Positions 47,807 through 57,441 are shown, counted from the stretch's first letter. The stretch is DNA of 64,000 bases from Rhizorhabdus histidinilytica (GCF_900167915.1 NZ_FUYM01000011.1:1-64000); one strand, 5' to 3'. Made by a program: numbers and translations. Notes: generated by a model from the letters alone, not told the origin.

Positions 47807-49924
47807 TCAGTGCATCCGGTTCTCGGTGGGCTGGGCCTTCTCGTCGTGCGGCCTGGCCAGGAAGGCATGGATGTCCCTGGCGTCCTGCTTGCTCAGCACG
47901 TCGGCGAAGGAGGCCATGCCGGCATAGGCGAAGGCGCCGTCGAGGACGATCGACTCGAACGCGGCATGCGTCTCGGGCGTCATCTTCCACAGGTTCGGAT
48001 AGCCGCCCGCGCCGGTCGGTCCGCCGTGGCAGCGCCCGCAATTCTGCGCGTAGAGCGCGGCGCCGTGCTGGACCTGGGCGTCGGTGCCGCGATATTCGGC
48101 CGGCGCCACGGTGAACGGCCGGGCCTCGCGCAGCGGGGGCAGCTTCGGGGCCGATCCGCCGATCCGGAACACGATCAGCCGCTCGCTGTTCTGCCGCTCG
48201 ATCGCCACCGCGCCGGGTGGATAGGACACGTTGAGCGCGCCGCCGAGCCCGGCGGTCACCGCGACATATTGGACGCCGTCGATCGTGTAGCTCATCGGCG
48301 AGGCCATGATGCCGGTGCCGACATTGATGCGGTGGACCACGGCACCGGTCTCCGCGTCATAGGCCGTCAGCCAGCCATCGGCCGAACCCTGGAAGACGAG
48401 CCCGCCCGTCACCATCGTGCCGCCGCTCCAGAAGGGCATCGGCTTCGTCGCCCACGCCTCCTTCTGGCGCACCGGGTCCCAGGCGCGGACGATCTGCTGG
48501 AAGGTCGGCGCCGGCTGGCCCGCGAGGATGTCCTCACCGCCGCCGGTCTTGTTCGATCCGAAGGCGAAGCTGGGGAAGGAGGCCGCCGATCCCTGCAGGT
48601 TGCTGTAGGGCCGGTATTTCGGTTGCTCCAGCATCTGGAAGGTCATCGGCGCTTCGAGCACCGGAATATAGACCAGCCCGGTCTCCCGGCTGTACGACAT
48701 GGGCTGCCAGTTGTGCCCACCGGCCTCCGACGGCCAGACCAGCTTGGTCTTCTTCGAATAGTCGCTCTGGTCGGTGAGCACCGGCCGGCCGGTCTTGAGG
48801 TCGACCCGATCGGCCCAGGTGACGGTGGTGAACTTCTCCGCCGACAGCAGCTCGCCGGTCACCCTGTCGAGCACATAGAAGAAGCCGTTCTTCGGCGCCT
48901 GCATGATCACCTTGCGCTGGCGCCCGCCGATCTCGATGTCCGCGAGGATCATGTTCTGGGTGGCGGTATAGTCCCAGCTGTCGGCGGGGGTGGTCTGGTA
49001 ATGCCACTTCTTGCGGCCGGTGTCGGCGTCGATCGCGACGATCGACGACAGATAGAGATTGTCGCCGCCGGCCGGGCTGCGCAGCCAGGACGGGTGCGGC
49101 ATGCCGTTGCCGGTGCCGACATAGACGATGTTGGTGTCGGGATCGTAGACGATCGAATCCCACGGCGTGCCGCCGCCGCCCAAGTCCCAGCGCGACTTGG
49201 GGTCCCAGGTCTTGCGCGCCTCGGTCACCTCGGGGTGCTCGTCCGGGCCCGCCGCCGGATCGCCCGGCACGACGAAGAAGCGCCAGGCGAGCTTGCCGGT
49301 CTTGCGGTCATAGGCGCTGGCATAGCCGCGCGCACCCATCTCGCCGCCGCCATTGCCGATCACGACGTTCTTGCCCGCCACGCGTGGCGCGCCGGTGATC
49401 GCATAGCTCATCCTGCGGTCGGTGATCGTGTCGACCTTCCACAGCTCCTTGCCGGTCTTGGCGTCGACCGCGGCCAGATAGCCGTCGAGGGCCGCGACAT
49501 AGACCACCCCGTCGGCGACCGCGACGCCGCGGTTGACCGCGTCGCAGCAGGTGCGGCGGGCGAACTGGCCGTCGACCTCGGGATCATATTGCCAGAGCTG
49601 CTTTCCGGTACGCGCGTCGAGCGCGTAGACGACGCTCCACGGCCCGGTCAGGTACATCACTCCGTCGACCACGACGGGGGTCGCCTCGACCCCGCGATGG
49701 GTGCTGCCGCGCACGACGAAGTCGTCGAACTCCCAGGCGACGCCCAGCTTGCCGGCGGTGGCGGCCGCAACCTGGGTTCCCGGATAGGAATAGGCGGTTT
49801 CGGCGCGCCAGTCGGGGGGCTGCGAGCCGCCAGCCAGGCTGGCCGCCACCAGCGCCGGGGCGATCAGGCCCGCGAGGGCGGTGCGGATGATGGCGCGGCG
49901 GCGGCGCCCCTCGATCGACTTCAT
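47807..49924 (-). CDS. PQQ-dependent quinohemoprotein alcohol dehydrogenase (periplasmic)
   Basis: Type II quinohemoprotein of 705 aa oxidising an alcohol or aldehyde in the periplasm. The eight-bladed propeller has the vicinal disulfide C126-C127 (RRTCCDAVNRG), the RWDLGGGGTPWDSIVYDPD blade motif, and the catalytic Asp in SWDYTATQ (D318). The residue two after it is Thr320, not Asp, which predicts Ca rather than lanthanide dependence. A C-terminal cytochrome c has CGRCH (629-633). The N-terminus is a signal or membrane segment after RRRR. It follows the TonB receptor gene with a hairpin between. The substrate is unknown. Confidence 0.93.
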   Translation of the reverse strand: MKSIEGRRRRAIIRTALAGLIAPALVAASLAGGSQPPDWRAETAYSYPGTQVAAATAGKLGVAWEFDDFVVRGSTHRGVEATPVVVDGVMYLTGPWSVVYALDARTGKQLWQYDPEVDGQFARRTCCDAVNRGVAVADGVVYVAALDGYLAAVDAKTGKELWKVDTITDRRMSYAITGAPRVAGKNVVIGNGGGEMGARGYASAYDRKTGKLAWRFFVVPGDPAAGPDEHPEVTEARKTWDPKSRWDLGGGGTPWDSIVYDPDTNIVYVGTGNGMPHPSWLRSPAGGDNLYLSSIVAIDADTGRKKWHYQTTPADSWDYTATQNMILADIEIGGRQRKVIMQAPKNGFFYVLDRVTGELLSAEKFTTVTWADRVDLKTGRPVLTDQSDYSKKTKLVWPSEAGGHNWQPMSYSRETGLVYIPVLEAPMTFQMLEQPKYRPYSNLQGSAASFPSFAFGSNKTGGGEDILAGQPAPTFQQIVRAWDPVRQKEAWATKPMPFWSGGTMVTGGLVFQGSADGWLTAYDAETGAVVHRINVGTGIMASPMSYTIDGVQYVAVTAGLGGALNVSYPPGAVAIERQNSERLIVFRIGGSAPKLPPLREARPFTVAPAEYRGTDAQVQHGAALYAQNCGRCHGGPTGAGGYPNLWKMTPETHAAFESIVLDGAFAYAGMASFADVLSKQDARDIHAFLARPHDEKAQPTENRMH

Positions 49925-49943
49925 CACTTTACGCTCCCCTGTC

Positions 49944-49971
49944 GGGAGGGCGGCGTGAGCGTCGCCCTCCC
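49944..49971 (-). promoter_or_regulatory. Hairpin between TonB receptor 3 and the PQQ dehydrogenase
   Basis: GGGAGGGCG / CGCCCTCCC, 9-bp arms around a 10-base loop, in the 73-base gap between two genes of the same strand. It could partly terminate, or stabilise the upstream mRNA so that receptor and enzyme are made at different levels. Confidence 0.5.
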
Positions 49972-49997
49972 GAGGATCATCATCCATCCTTACCGCG

Positions 49998-52313
49998 TCA
50001 GAAACGGCGGCGCACTTCCAGGCCGATGGTGCGCGGCCGGATCGTCGTCGAACGATCCACGCCGGCCGTCAGGTCGGTATCGAGGAACGGCCGGTTGTCG
50101 AACAGATTGTTGATGTACAGCCGAAATTCGGTCTCGCCGTCGCTGATCGAGGCGAAGGCGTTGACCACCTGATAGGCGCCGCGGAATTCGGCCCTGTTCG
50201 GGGTCGTGCCCGCCGCGCCGCTCGGATAGAGGATCGCCAGGGTGCGGTTGAACTGGCGGCGCGAGCGGCTCTGATACTGGTACTCGCCGCGGATCTGGCC
50301 ACGCCAGCCCTCGATCAGCTCGGCGCCGTAGCTCGCATAGCCGCTCAGCATCCATTTCGGCACGGCCAGGACCTGGTCGCCGTCCTCCGCGGTGGTGCCG
50401 GGCACCGCCTCGACGATCTTGGCATCGCTGTAGGTGGCGGTGCCGCCGACCTGGAAGGCGCGCGTCAGGTTGATCCGAGCTTCCGCCTCGGCGCCTTTCA
50501 CATGGGCGGCGCCTGCGTTGCCGGTAAAGGCGAAGCCGCAGCTCGTCAGGTTGATCTGCTGCTGGATCTTCTTCCAGTCGGTGTAGAACAGCGCACCGTT
50601 GAACATGATGTTGCCGAACTGGTTCTTGGTACCCAGCTCATAGCTCCACAGATTGTCCGAATCGAAGGTGTCCGGCGCCTTGCTCAGCCCGAGCTGGTTC
50701 AGGTCGGCCGCGCACAGCACGGGGTTGATCTGGAAGCGGTTCGGACCGCCGGGGCGGAAACCCTTGGCCGCCGAGGCGTAGATCAGGTTGTCGCGCGTCA
50801 CCTTGTAGGAGATGCCGAATTTAGGATTGATGCCCTTCTCGTTGCTCCTGCGGCCGATGACCTGGGTGAGGCCGCCGTTGAAGGGGCCGTCGCCCATGAT
50901 GTCGACCACCTGCTTGATCTGGAACAGGCGCACGCCCGCGGTGACGTCCAGATTGTCGAGCAGCTTGTAGGTCGCTTCGCCGAAGGCGGCGTACTGCTTG
51001 GTGATGGTGGTCGTGTCGCCGACATAGCCGACCTCCGTGCCGATCACCGGCGTCGCGCCGGGGGTGGTCGCGATCTGGTACAGATTGTCGTCCTGATGCG
51101 AGTAATAGAGACCGGCGATCCAGGTCAGCGGCGCATCGCTGTTCGTCGAGGCGAGACGGAATTCCTGGCTGAAGGTCTTGGTGCGGCTGGCCGACAGGTT
51201 ATCGCTGGTCAGCCCCAGCAGCGGCGGCACGAGCCCGCCGATGAAGAAGCTGTAGTCGCGCACATAATCCAGCTTGCGGTCGAAATAGGCGGTCAGCGAG
51301 GTCGCCTGGACGCCGCCCAGTTCCTTGTTGATGTCGAGGCTGTAGATGCCGGCCTTGTCGGTGGTCGGCTGCGCGATCCGGTAGGAGGAGGTCAGCTTCT
51401 TCTCGCCCAGGAAGAACTGGCCCGGATTGTCGAGCTTGTAATGCTGGTAGAAGGCGGCCGGCCGGATCGACCAGCTTTCGTCGGGCTGCCAGAGCAGCGA
51501 CAGGCGGCCGACATAGGTGTTGGCATCGTTCTGGTTGGAGGCGCTGCGCGTGGAAAGCGCGTTCTGGCGCTGGGGAGTGAAGCCCGGCTCGGTGCTCGAA
51601 TAGCGCGAGTTGGTGAAGGAGCCGCCGGCGACATTGTCGATATAGCCGCCATCATGGCGGAAGTAGATGCCGCCGCGGACGGCGAGGACATCCTGGACGA
51701 TCGGCAGGTTCACCACCGCCTCGGCATTGTAGGACATCGACCCGTGCGCGGTGGTGGCCACGCCGGCGGCGGCGCTGCCGCCGACCTCGTCCAGCTTCGG
51801 CCGGGCGCTGACATATTTGATCGCGCCGCCCATCGAGCTGCCGCCGTAGAGGGTGCCTTGCGGACCCTTCAGCACCTCCAGCCGCTCCATATCGAAGAAT
51901 ACGGGATCGAACGCGCCGCTGAAGGTGGTGGCGATGGTGACGAGCGAGATGTCGTCGAGGTAGATGCCGACCGTCGGCGCCGAGGCGACGGTGCTGATGC
52001 CGCGGATGTTGTAATTGCCGAGGCCGCGCTCGGTGCCGGAGAAGGACAGGCCGGGCACGCTGCGCAGCACGTCCTTGACGTCGACGGCGCCGCGATCGCG
52101 CAGCTGGTCGCCCGACAGCGCGTTGACCGAGATCGGAACGTCCTGGAGGCGTTCGCGCGCCTTGCGGGCGGTGACGACGATGTCGCCGCCTTCGCTGGCG
52201 TCGCCGGCCGCGACGGCGTCCTGCGCGCGGGCCGGCGCGGCGAGCGCCACGGCGGAGGCGCCGATCGCCAGCAGGACGGGCAGGGAAATGGACTTGGCGA
52301 GGGTGGGCTGCAT
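49998..52313 (-). CDS. TonB-dependent outer-membrane receptor 3
   Basis: Active transporter of 771 aa. Signal peptide MQPTLAKSISLPVLLAIG ... ARAQD, plug opening DIVVTARKARERLQDVPISVN, and VEVLKGPQGTLYGGSSMGG, which lacks the usual Asn-Thr after Gly. Many aromatic strands follow and the C-terminus is TIGLEVRRRF. AAAGGGGAC precedes ATG 52313. It is upstream of the PQQ dehydrogenase and divergent from an AraC regulator, suggesting uptake of the substrate that the dehydrogenase oxidises (inference). Confidence 0.93.
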   Translation of the reverse strand: MQPTLAKSISLPVLLAIGASAVALAAPARAQDAVAAGDASEGGDIVVTARKARERLQDVPISVNALSGDQLRDRGAVDVKDVLRSVPGLSFSGTERGLGNYNIRGISTVASAPTVGIYLDDISLVTIATTFSGAFDPVFFDMERLEVLKGPQGTLYGGSSMGGAIKYVSARPKLDEVGGSAAAGVATTAHGSMSYNAEAVVNLPIVQDVLAVRGGIYFRHDGGYIDNVAGGSFTNSRYSSTEPGFTPQRQNALSTRSASNQNDANTYVGRLSLLWQPDESWSIRPAAFYQHYKLDNPGQFFLGEKKLTSSYRIAQPTTDKAGIYSLDINKELGGVQATSLTAYFDRKLDYVRDYSFFIGGLVPPLLGLTSDNLSASRTKTFSQEFRLASTNSDAPLTWIAGLYYSHQDDNLYQIATTPGATPVIGTEVGYVGDTTTITKQYAAFGEATYKLLDNLDVTAGVRLFQIKQVVDIMGDGPFNGGLTQVIGRRSNEKGINPKFGISYKVTRDNLIYASAAKGFRPGGPNRFQINPVLCAADLNQLGLSKAPDTFDSDNLWSYELGTKNQFGNIMFNGALFYTDWKKIQQQINLTSCGFAFTGNAGAAHVKGAEAEARINLTRAFQVGGTATYSDAKIVEAVPGTTAEDGDQVLAVPKWMLSGYASYGAELIEGWRGQIRGEYQYQSRSRRQFNRTLAILYPSGAAGTTPNRAEFRGAYQVVNAFASISDGETEFRLYINNLFDNRPFLDTDLTAGVDRSTTIRPRTIGLEVRRRF

Positions 52314-52537
52314 CTTTGGTGTCCCCTTTTGAAGGTCGCGCAGGAATCTTCGTCCATGTCGCGGGTCGACCCTAGACTGCGGAGGGCGGGCCCGGCCGTC
52401 CTTTCCGAATCCCCGAAATATCTTTGCAAAAGCCAAAACGACGCTTCGTCCCGAGCCGCCACCGCCGGTTCGGCCCGGCGATTGTGGACAGGGCGGGCCG
52501 CCGGCGTGTAGTCTCTCCTCTTTCCAGGGGAGCAGGT

Positions 52538-53551
52538 TTGAGCGACAATCCGATCCACGATCATGGCGCCATCGATCCGACGCTCGGGTTGATGCTCGAC
52601 GACGATACCCGGAAATTCCTTGCCGGCCTTCCGCCCGACCCGCTGTCCGGCGCCCGGCGCCTGCCGCGGATGAAGCCGCCCGAGGCGGAGGCTTCGGGCT
52701 GGTTCCAGGGCATGACCGTCCGGCCGGGCTTCTCCTTCGTGATGACCGACATCTATCGGGCGCGGAGCAAGGAGGTCACCTTCCTCAGCGACGATCATCT
52801 GAAGCTGCACTTCAAGCTCGACGGGCCGAGCGCGATCAGCGGTGCCAGCCGGGAGAACATGACGGTCGAGCCCGGCGTGATGGCCTTCCTGGTCCAGCCG
52901 CCGCGCACCGTGAAATATGAGGTGGTGCGCGAGGATGCGCGGCTGCGCTGCATCACCATGGCGTGCAGCCGCGAATTCGCCGGGCAGCTCCTGTCCCCCG
53001 GCGACGGTGACCTGCCCGCGCCGATCGTCGAATATCTCAAGGGCCCGGCCTCGCGCTTCGCGCATGACTATATGCCGCTGCCGCCGCAGCTCCGCGCGCT
53101 GGTCGAGGAGATGATGGCCCTGCAGGGCGATTCGCTCGGCCAGCTGATGCTGGAGGCGAAGGCGCTCGAACTGCTCTACCTGGCGCTCCGGCAATTGTCG
53201 GGGACCAGCGCCGCCGCCCCGCGCGAGCGCGACCGCCGCAAGGTGCGGCAATTGTGTGCGCTGCTCGACAGCAAGGAAGGCGGCGCGATGAACATCGCCC
53301 AGCTCTGCCGCGAACTCGCCTGGAACGAGACGCAGATGATGGAGAGCTTCAAGCAGATCACCGGCACGACGATCGCCAGCTACCGCCAGCGGCAGCGCAT
53401 GGAGCAGGCGTTGCGCCAGTTGCGCACCACCGACCTGTCGATCACCGAGATCGCGTTCGACGCCGGCTATGAGCATCCGAGCAATTTCGCCACCGCGTTC
53501 AAGCGAACCTTCGGCTTTTCCCCGCGGGCCGGACGCGCCAGCCTGAACTGA
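52538..53551 (+). CDS. AraC-family transcriptional regulator
   Basis: Regulator of 337 aa. The N-terminal half includes FLVQPPRTVKYEV, typical of PchR-like AraC proteins. The C-terminal double helix-turn-helix is clear: MNIAQLCRELAWNETQMMESFKQ, then TTDLSITEIAFDAGYEHPSNFATAFKRTFG. TTG 52538 is chosen because AGGGGAGCAGG precedes it; earlier frame sequence overlaps the divergent receptor's control region. It most likely activates TonB receptor 3 and the PQQ dehydrogenase, which start 225 bases away. Confidence 0.9.
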   Translation: MSDNPIHDHGAIDPTLGLMLDDDTRKFLAGLPPDPLSGARRLPRMKPPEAEASGWFQGMTVRPGFSFVMTDIYRARSKEVTFLSDDHLKLHFKLDGPSAISGASRENMTVEPGVMAFLVQPPRTVKYEVVREDARLRCITMACSREFAGQLLSPGDGDLPAPIVEYLKGPASRFAHDYMPLPPQLRALVEEMMALQGDSLGQLMLEAKALELLYLALRQLSGTSAAAPRERDRRKVRQLCALLDSKEGGAMNIAQLCRELAWNETQMMESFKQITGTTIASYRQRQRMEQALRQLRTTDLSITEIAFDAGYEHPSNFATAFKRTFGFSPRAGRASLN

Positions 53552-53689
53552 GGGGCGGAGACCGGGGCGAAATGGGGATATCCATAAGATTGCCGGGGCC
53601 ACGCATAGGTTTCCGGGCCGGCTTTGCCCCAGCCTTTCCCGCCAACGATCCATCCTTCCCGACGCCCCCCTGAACCAGCGGAGACCCAC

Positions 53690-55003
53690 GTGATCCTGCG
53701 CAACGCCTTCCTTGCCGCCACCCTGCTGATGTCGACCGCGACCTCGGCGATCGCCGCGACGACGATCGTCCATGCCGGCCGACTGATCGACGGCACCGGC
53801 GGCGCCCCGCGCGATCGCGTGTCGATCGTCATCGACGATGACCGCATCCGCGCGGTCGAGCCCGGCTTCGTCGAGGCGCGCGCGGGCGAGACGGTGGTGG
53901 ACCTGTCGAACCGCACCGTCCTGCCCGGCCTGATCGACTGCCACGTCCACATCACCCAGGCCTTCCATCCCGGCGATCCGATCCGCAAGGCGGTGACGCG
54001 CTCCTCCTATGACGACCTGATCGACGGGGTGAAGGACGTGCGCGCGACGCTGCTCGCCGGCTTCACCTCGATCCGCAGCGTCGGCGACTCGACCGCCGCG
54101 GTGGTCGCGCTCAAGAAGGCGGTGGCCGACGGGTCGATCCCTGGTCCGCGCATGTGGGTGGCGGGCGAGGCGCTGGGCCCGACCGGCGGCCACAGCGATC
54201 CCGCCAACGGCCTGATCCCCGACATCGCCGAGCTGCCGCACGCGCGCGACGCGGTGATCGACAGCCCCGAGGAGGCCCGCCAGACGGTCCGCCGGCTCAA
54301 GCGCGAGGGCGCCGACGTCGTCAAGATCATGCCGTCGGGCGGCGTCATGTCGATCGGCGACGATCCCAATCTCCAGCTCATGCAGGACGACGAGATCAAG
54401 GCGGTGATCGACACCGCCCACAGCCTCGACATGAAGGTCGCCGCGCACGCCCATGGCAAGCAGGCGATAGACCATGCGATCGGGCTGGGGGTCGATTCGA
54501 TAGAACATGGTAGCTTCGCCGACGCGCAGAGCTATAAGCTGTTCAAGCAGCACGGCACCTATCTGGTCCCGACCCTGCTGGTCGGCCAGCGCGTCTACGA
54601 GACCGCCAAGGCGCACCCCGAGCGGCTCAACCCCTCGACCGCGCAGAAGGCGCTCGCGATCGCCCCGATGCTCCAGAAGAACACCCATGACGCGCACGCC
54701 GCGGGCGTGAAGATCGCCTTCGGCACCGACACCTTCGGCCTGTCGGCGCATGGCGAGAACGCGCAGGAGTTCAAGCTGCTGGTCGCCGCCGGCCTGTCGC
54801 CGATGGAGGCGATCGAGACCGCGACCGGCCATGCCGCCGATCTGCTGGGCAGCAAGGACGTCGGCCTCGTCCAGCCGGGACGCTTTGCCGACCTGATCGC
54901 GGTGACCGGCGATCCGCTGAAGGACGTCGCCGCGCTCGAACAGGTCGATTTCGTCATGAAGGGCGGCGATGTCGTCAAGGCGGACGGCAAGCCGGTCTCC
55001 TGA
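53690..55003 (+). CDS. Secreted amidohydrolase (imidazolonepropionase/prolidase-like)
   Basis: Metal-dependent hydrolase of 437 aa with a signal peptide (MILRNAFLAATLLMSTATSAIAA). Binuclear site candidates are H85 and H87 (DCHVHI), a bridging Lys in VVKIMPSGG, His in AAHAHG and IEHGSF, and Asp in FGTDTFG, all in standard order. GTG 53690 with CGGAGA upstream is preferred. Homologous groups include Xaa-Pro dipeptidases and ochratoxin/organophosphate hydrolases; the substrate here is unknown. It lies 138 bases after araC on the same strand. Confidence 0.92.
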   Translation: MILRNAFLAATLLMSTATSAIAATTIVHAGRLIDGTGGAPRDRVSIVIDDDRIRAVEPGFVEARAGETVVDLSNRTVLPGLIDCHVHITQAFHPGDPIRKAVTRSSYDDLIDGVKDVRATLLAGFTSIRSVGDSTAAVVALKKAVADGSIPGPRMWVAGEALGPTGGHSDPANGLIPDIAELPHARDAVIDSPEEARQTVRRLKREGADVVKIMPSGGVMSIGDDPNLQLMQDDEIKAVIDTAHSLDMKVAAHAHGKQAIDHAIGLGVDSIEHGSFADAQSYKLFKQHGTYLVPTLLVGQRVYETAKAHPERLNPSTAQKALAIAPMLQKNTHDAHAAGVKIAFGTDTFGLSAHGENAQEFKLLVAAGLSPMEAIETATGHAADLLGSKDVGLVQPGRFADLIAVTGDPLKDVAALEQVDFVMKGGDVVKADGKPVS

Positions 55004-55068
55004 CGCGGCCCGCGCGTCCGTCGAGTTCGGCATTGGATATCGCCGCGCGATCCGTTAGGAGAGGCGCG

Positions 55069-55405
55069 ATGTTTCGTGCGCTCGCCCTGTTCCTGGCGGC
55101 CTTCGCGCTGCTCCTGTCGCCGGTCCTGATGGCCGACGCGGGTGCGGCGATGCCGGCGGCCGAGCCGGTGGCGATGACGATGGACGTGCATTGCGCGGGC
55201 ATGCTGCCCGGCAAGCCGGACGGCAAGAACAGCCTGAAGATCGATTGTGCGGCGGCCTGCTCGGCGCTGCATGCCAGCGCGCCGTTCATCGTGCGGGCGC
55301 CGTCGATTCGGCGGCGTGCCGCCGGCGATGCTGCGCGTCGCCCAGCTCGACGGCGTCGACCTCGCCCGCGAGACGCCCCCTCCCCGAAACGCTCCCGAGA
55401 TCTGA
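55069..55405 (+). pseudogene. Small secreted copper-locus protein with apparent frameshift
   Basis: ATG 55069 with AGGAGAGG starts a secreted protein: signal MFRALALFLAAFALLLSPV ... ADAGA, then MTMDVHCAGMLPGKPDGKN and CAAACSALHASAPF. Around 55310-55315, in a GGCGG-rich stretch, this frame becomes Arg-rich (RRRAAGDAARRPARRRR). The +1 frame then reads VPPAMLRVAQLDGVDLARE and stops at 55403-55405, just before the next gene's Shine-Dalgarno. This pattern suggests a one-base insertion that breaks an about 110-aa protein. A sequencing or assembly error is possible. It is associated with the copper genes, role unknown. Confidence 0.6.
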
Positions 55406-55428
55406 ACACACATCTCAGGAGACTATCG

Positions 55429-55674
55429 ATGAAGCTTATCATGACCGCGATCGCGCTGGCGATCGCCGCTCCCGCGGCTGCGCAGACCGCCGCCGATCCC
55501 CACGCCCAGCATGCCGGCCATGCGGACGCCAAGCCCGCCGACACGGCGAAGGGCTGCTGCGACAAGATGGCGGCGAAGCAAGGCAAGGATTGCTGCGACA
55601 AGGCCAAGGGCGGCGACTGCTGCGACAAGGCCAAGGACGCGGCCGCATCCGCAACCGACACGCACGATCATTGA
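55429..55674 (+). CDS. Secreted Cys-rich metal-binding peptide
   Basis: Predicted 81-aa protein: signal MKLIMTAIALAIAAPAAAQ, a His-rich DPHAQHAGHAD segment, three Cys-Cys repeats (GCCDKMAAKQ, KDCCDKAKG, GDCCDKAKD) and a His-rich tail THDH. AGGAGAC precedes ATG 55429. The repeats and location upstream of copA suggest periplasmic copper binding. Not a recognised family by me. Confidence 0.75.
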   Translation: MKLIMTAIALAIAAPAAAQTAADPHAQHAGHADAKPADTAKGCCDKMAAKQGKDCCDKAKGGDCCDKAKDAAASATDTHDH

Positions 55675-55749
55675 CGTGCGGGGGAGGGGACGGCGCGCCG
55701 TCCCCTCCCATTCGTTACACGCCTTGGAAGGCGAACAGGACATTCGATC

Positions 55750-57441
55750 ATGAACCGATCATGGGACCGGCGCGCGATGTTGCGCGCCGGCATATTGGGC
55801 GCGACGGCAGCCGGGCTGGGCCAATGGCCGGCCTGGGCCAGGACCGGGACGCCCGGAATCGCCGACCCCCTGCCCGAAGAGTCGGGCGGGGACATCCACC
55901 TGCGCATCGGCCAGGCGACAATGCGCATCGACGGCCGCGACCGGCTGGCGATCGGCATCAACGGCGGCGCGCCGGCACCGATCCTGCGGCTGCGCGAGGG
56001 GCGGCCCGTCCGCATCCGCGTCGACAACACACTGGACGAGGAGACCTCGCTCCACTGGCACGGGCTGATCCTGCCCTTCCAGATGGACGGGGTGCCGGGC
56101 GTCTCCTTCCCCGGCATCGCGCCGCGATCGACCTTCACCTACGAGTTCCCGGTCGTCCAGGCGGGCACCTATTGGTATCACAGCCATTCGGGGCTGCAGG
56201 AGCAGCTCGGCCTCTACGGTCCGATCGTGATCGATCCGGCCGGGGCCGATCCGATCGCCAGCGACCGCCAGCACGTCGTGATGCTGTCGGACCACAGCCG
56301 GCTTCCGCCGCATGTGATCTTCCGCAAGCTCAAGCAGGAGCCCGGCTACTTCAACATGCAGCGGCAGACGCTGGCGGGCCTGCTGGCGGGCCGCGACCAG
56401 GGGCTGAAGGACCGGCTCGATTGGGGCGCGATGCGGATGGACCCGACCGACATCTCCGACGTCACCGGCAGCACCTACGACTATCTGGTCAACGGCCATG
56501 GCCCGCGCGACAACTGGACCGCGCTGTTCCGGCCGGGCGAGCGGGTGCGGCTGCGGCTGGTCAACGCCTCGGCGATGACGATCTTCAACGTCCGCATCCC
56601 GGGGCTGAAGCTGACGGTGGTGCAGGCCGACGGGCTGGATGTCCGCCCGGTTACCGTCGACGAGCTGCAGATCGCCGTCGCCGAGACCTATGACGTGATC
56701 GTCGAGCCGGCCGAGGACCGCGCCTATACGATCGTCGGCGAGGCTGTCGATCGTTCGGGCATGGCCCGCGCGACCCTCGCGCCGCGCCTCGGCATGGCCG
56801 CGGAGGTGCCGCCGCTGCGCCGCCGCCCGGTCGCCGACATGACCGACATGGGCATGGACATGAGCGGCATGGAAGGCTTCGAGATGGACATGTCGATGCG
56901 CAACCCGGCCAACGCCCCGTCGGTGGCGATGGGCCCCGGCGTGCAGACCATCTCGCCGATGCCGAAGGACCGGACCGGCGAGCCGGGGCAGGGCCTCGCC
57001 GACGTCGGGCACAAAGTTCTGGTCTATCGCGACCTCGTCGCGCGCGACCGCAATCCCGACGTGCGCGCGCCGACGCGCTCGATCGACGTCCACCTGACCG
57101 GGAACATGGAGCGCTACATGTGGTCGTTCGACGGCAAGACGCTGTCGGAGGCGCGCGATCCGATACCGATCAGGGTGGGTGAACGGGTGCGGGTGAACCT
57201 GATCAACGACACGATGATGGCGCACCCGATCCACCTGCACGGCCATTTCTTCGAGCTGGTCACCGGCCATGGCGACCATTCGCCGCGCAAGCACACCGTC
57301 AACGTCGCGCCGGGCGGCCTGGTCAGCTTCGATGTCACCGGGGTCGAGGGCGACTGGGCCTTCCACTGCCATATGCTCTACCACATGCACGCCGGGATGA
57401 TGCGCGTCGTGCAGGTGCGGGCCGAGGGAGGCGCGGCATGA
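55750..57441 (+). CDS. copA: Copper resistance multicopper oxidase CopA
   Basis: Periplasmic multicopper oxidase of 563 aa exported by Tat (RRAMLRAGILGATAAG). Copper-ligand blocks are HWHG (residue about 101), HSHSG, HPIHLHG and the terminal HCHMLYHMHAGMM (H539, C540, H541), so the type 1, 2 and 3 sites are complete. A Met-rich insert lies at about 362-382 (MTDMGMDMSGMEGFEMDMSM), typical for Cu(I) binding. It should oxidise Cu(I) or sequester copper. The copB ATG overlaps its stop by 4 bases. Confidence 0.95.
   Translation: MNRSWDRRAMLRAGILGATAAGLGQWPAWARTGTPGIADPLPEESGGDIHLRIGQATMRIDGRDRLAIGINGGAPAPILRLREGRPVRIRVDNTLDEETSLHWHGLILPFQMDGVPGVSFPGIAPRSTFTYEFPVVQAGTYWYHSHSGLQEQLGLYGPIVIDPAGADPIASDRQHVVMLSDHSRLPPHVIFRKLKQEPGYFNMQRQTLAGLLAGRDQGLKDRLDWGAMRMDPTDISDVTGSTYDYLVNGHGPRDNWTALFRPGERVRLRLVNASAMTIFNVRIPGLKLTVVQADGLDVRPVTVDELQIAVAETYDVIVEPAEDRAYTIVGEAVDRSGMARATLAPRLGMAAEVPPLRRRPVADMTDMGMDMSGMEGFEMDMSMRNPANAPSVAMGPGVQTISPMPKDRTGEPGQGLADVGHKVLVYRDLVARDRNPDVRAPTRSIDVHLTGNMERYMWSFDGKTLSEARDPIPIRVGERVRVNLINDTMMAHPIHLHGHFFELVTGHGDHSPRKHTVNVAPGGLVSFDVTGVEGDWAFHCHMLYHMHAGMMRVVQVRAEGGAA

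Noticed and set aside
51869-55033. Minus-strand open frame of 1054 codons across araC and the amidohydrolase
   Set aside because: Spans several well-supported genes on the other strand and reads as repeated Arg/Asp/Val; its C-terminus also overlaps receptor 3 out of frame.
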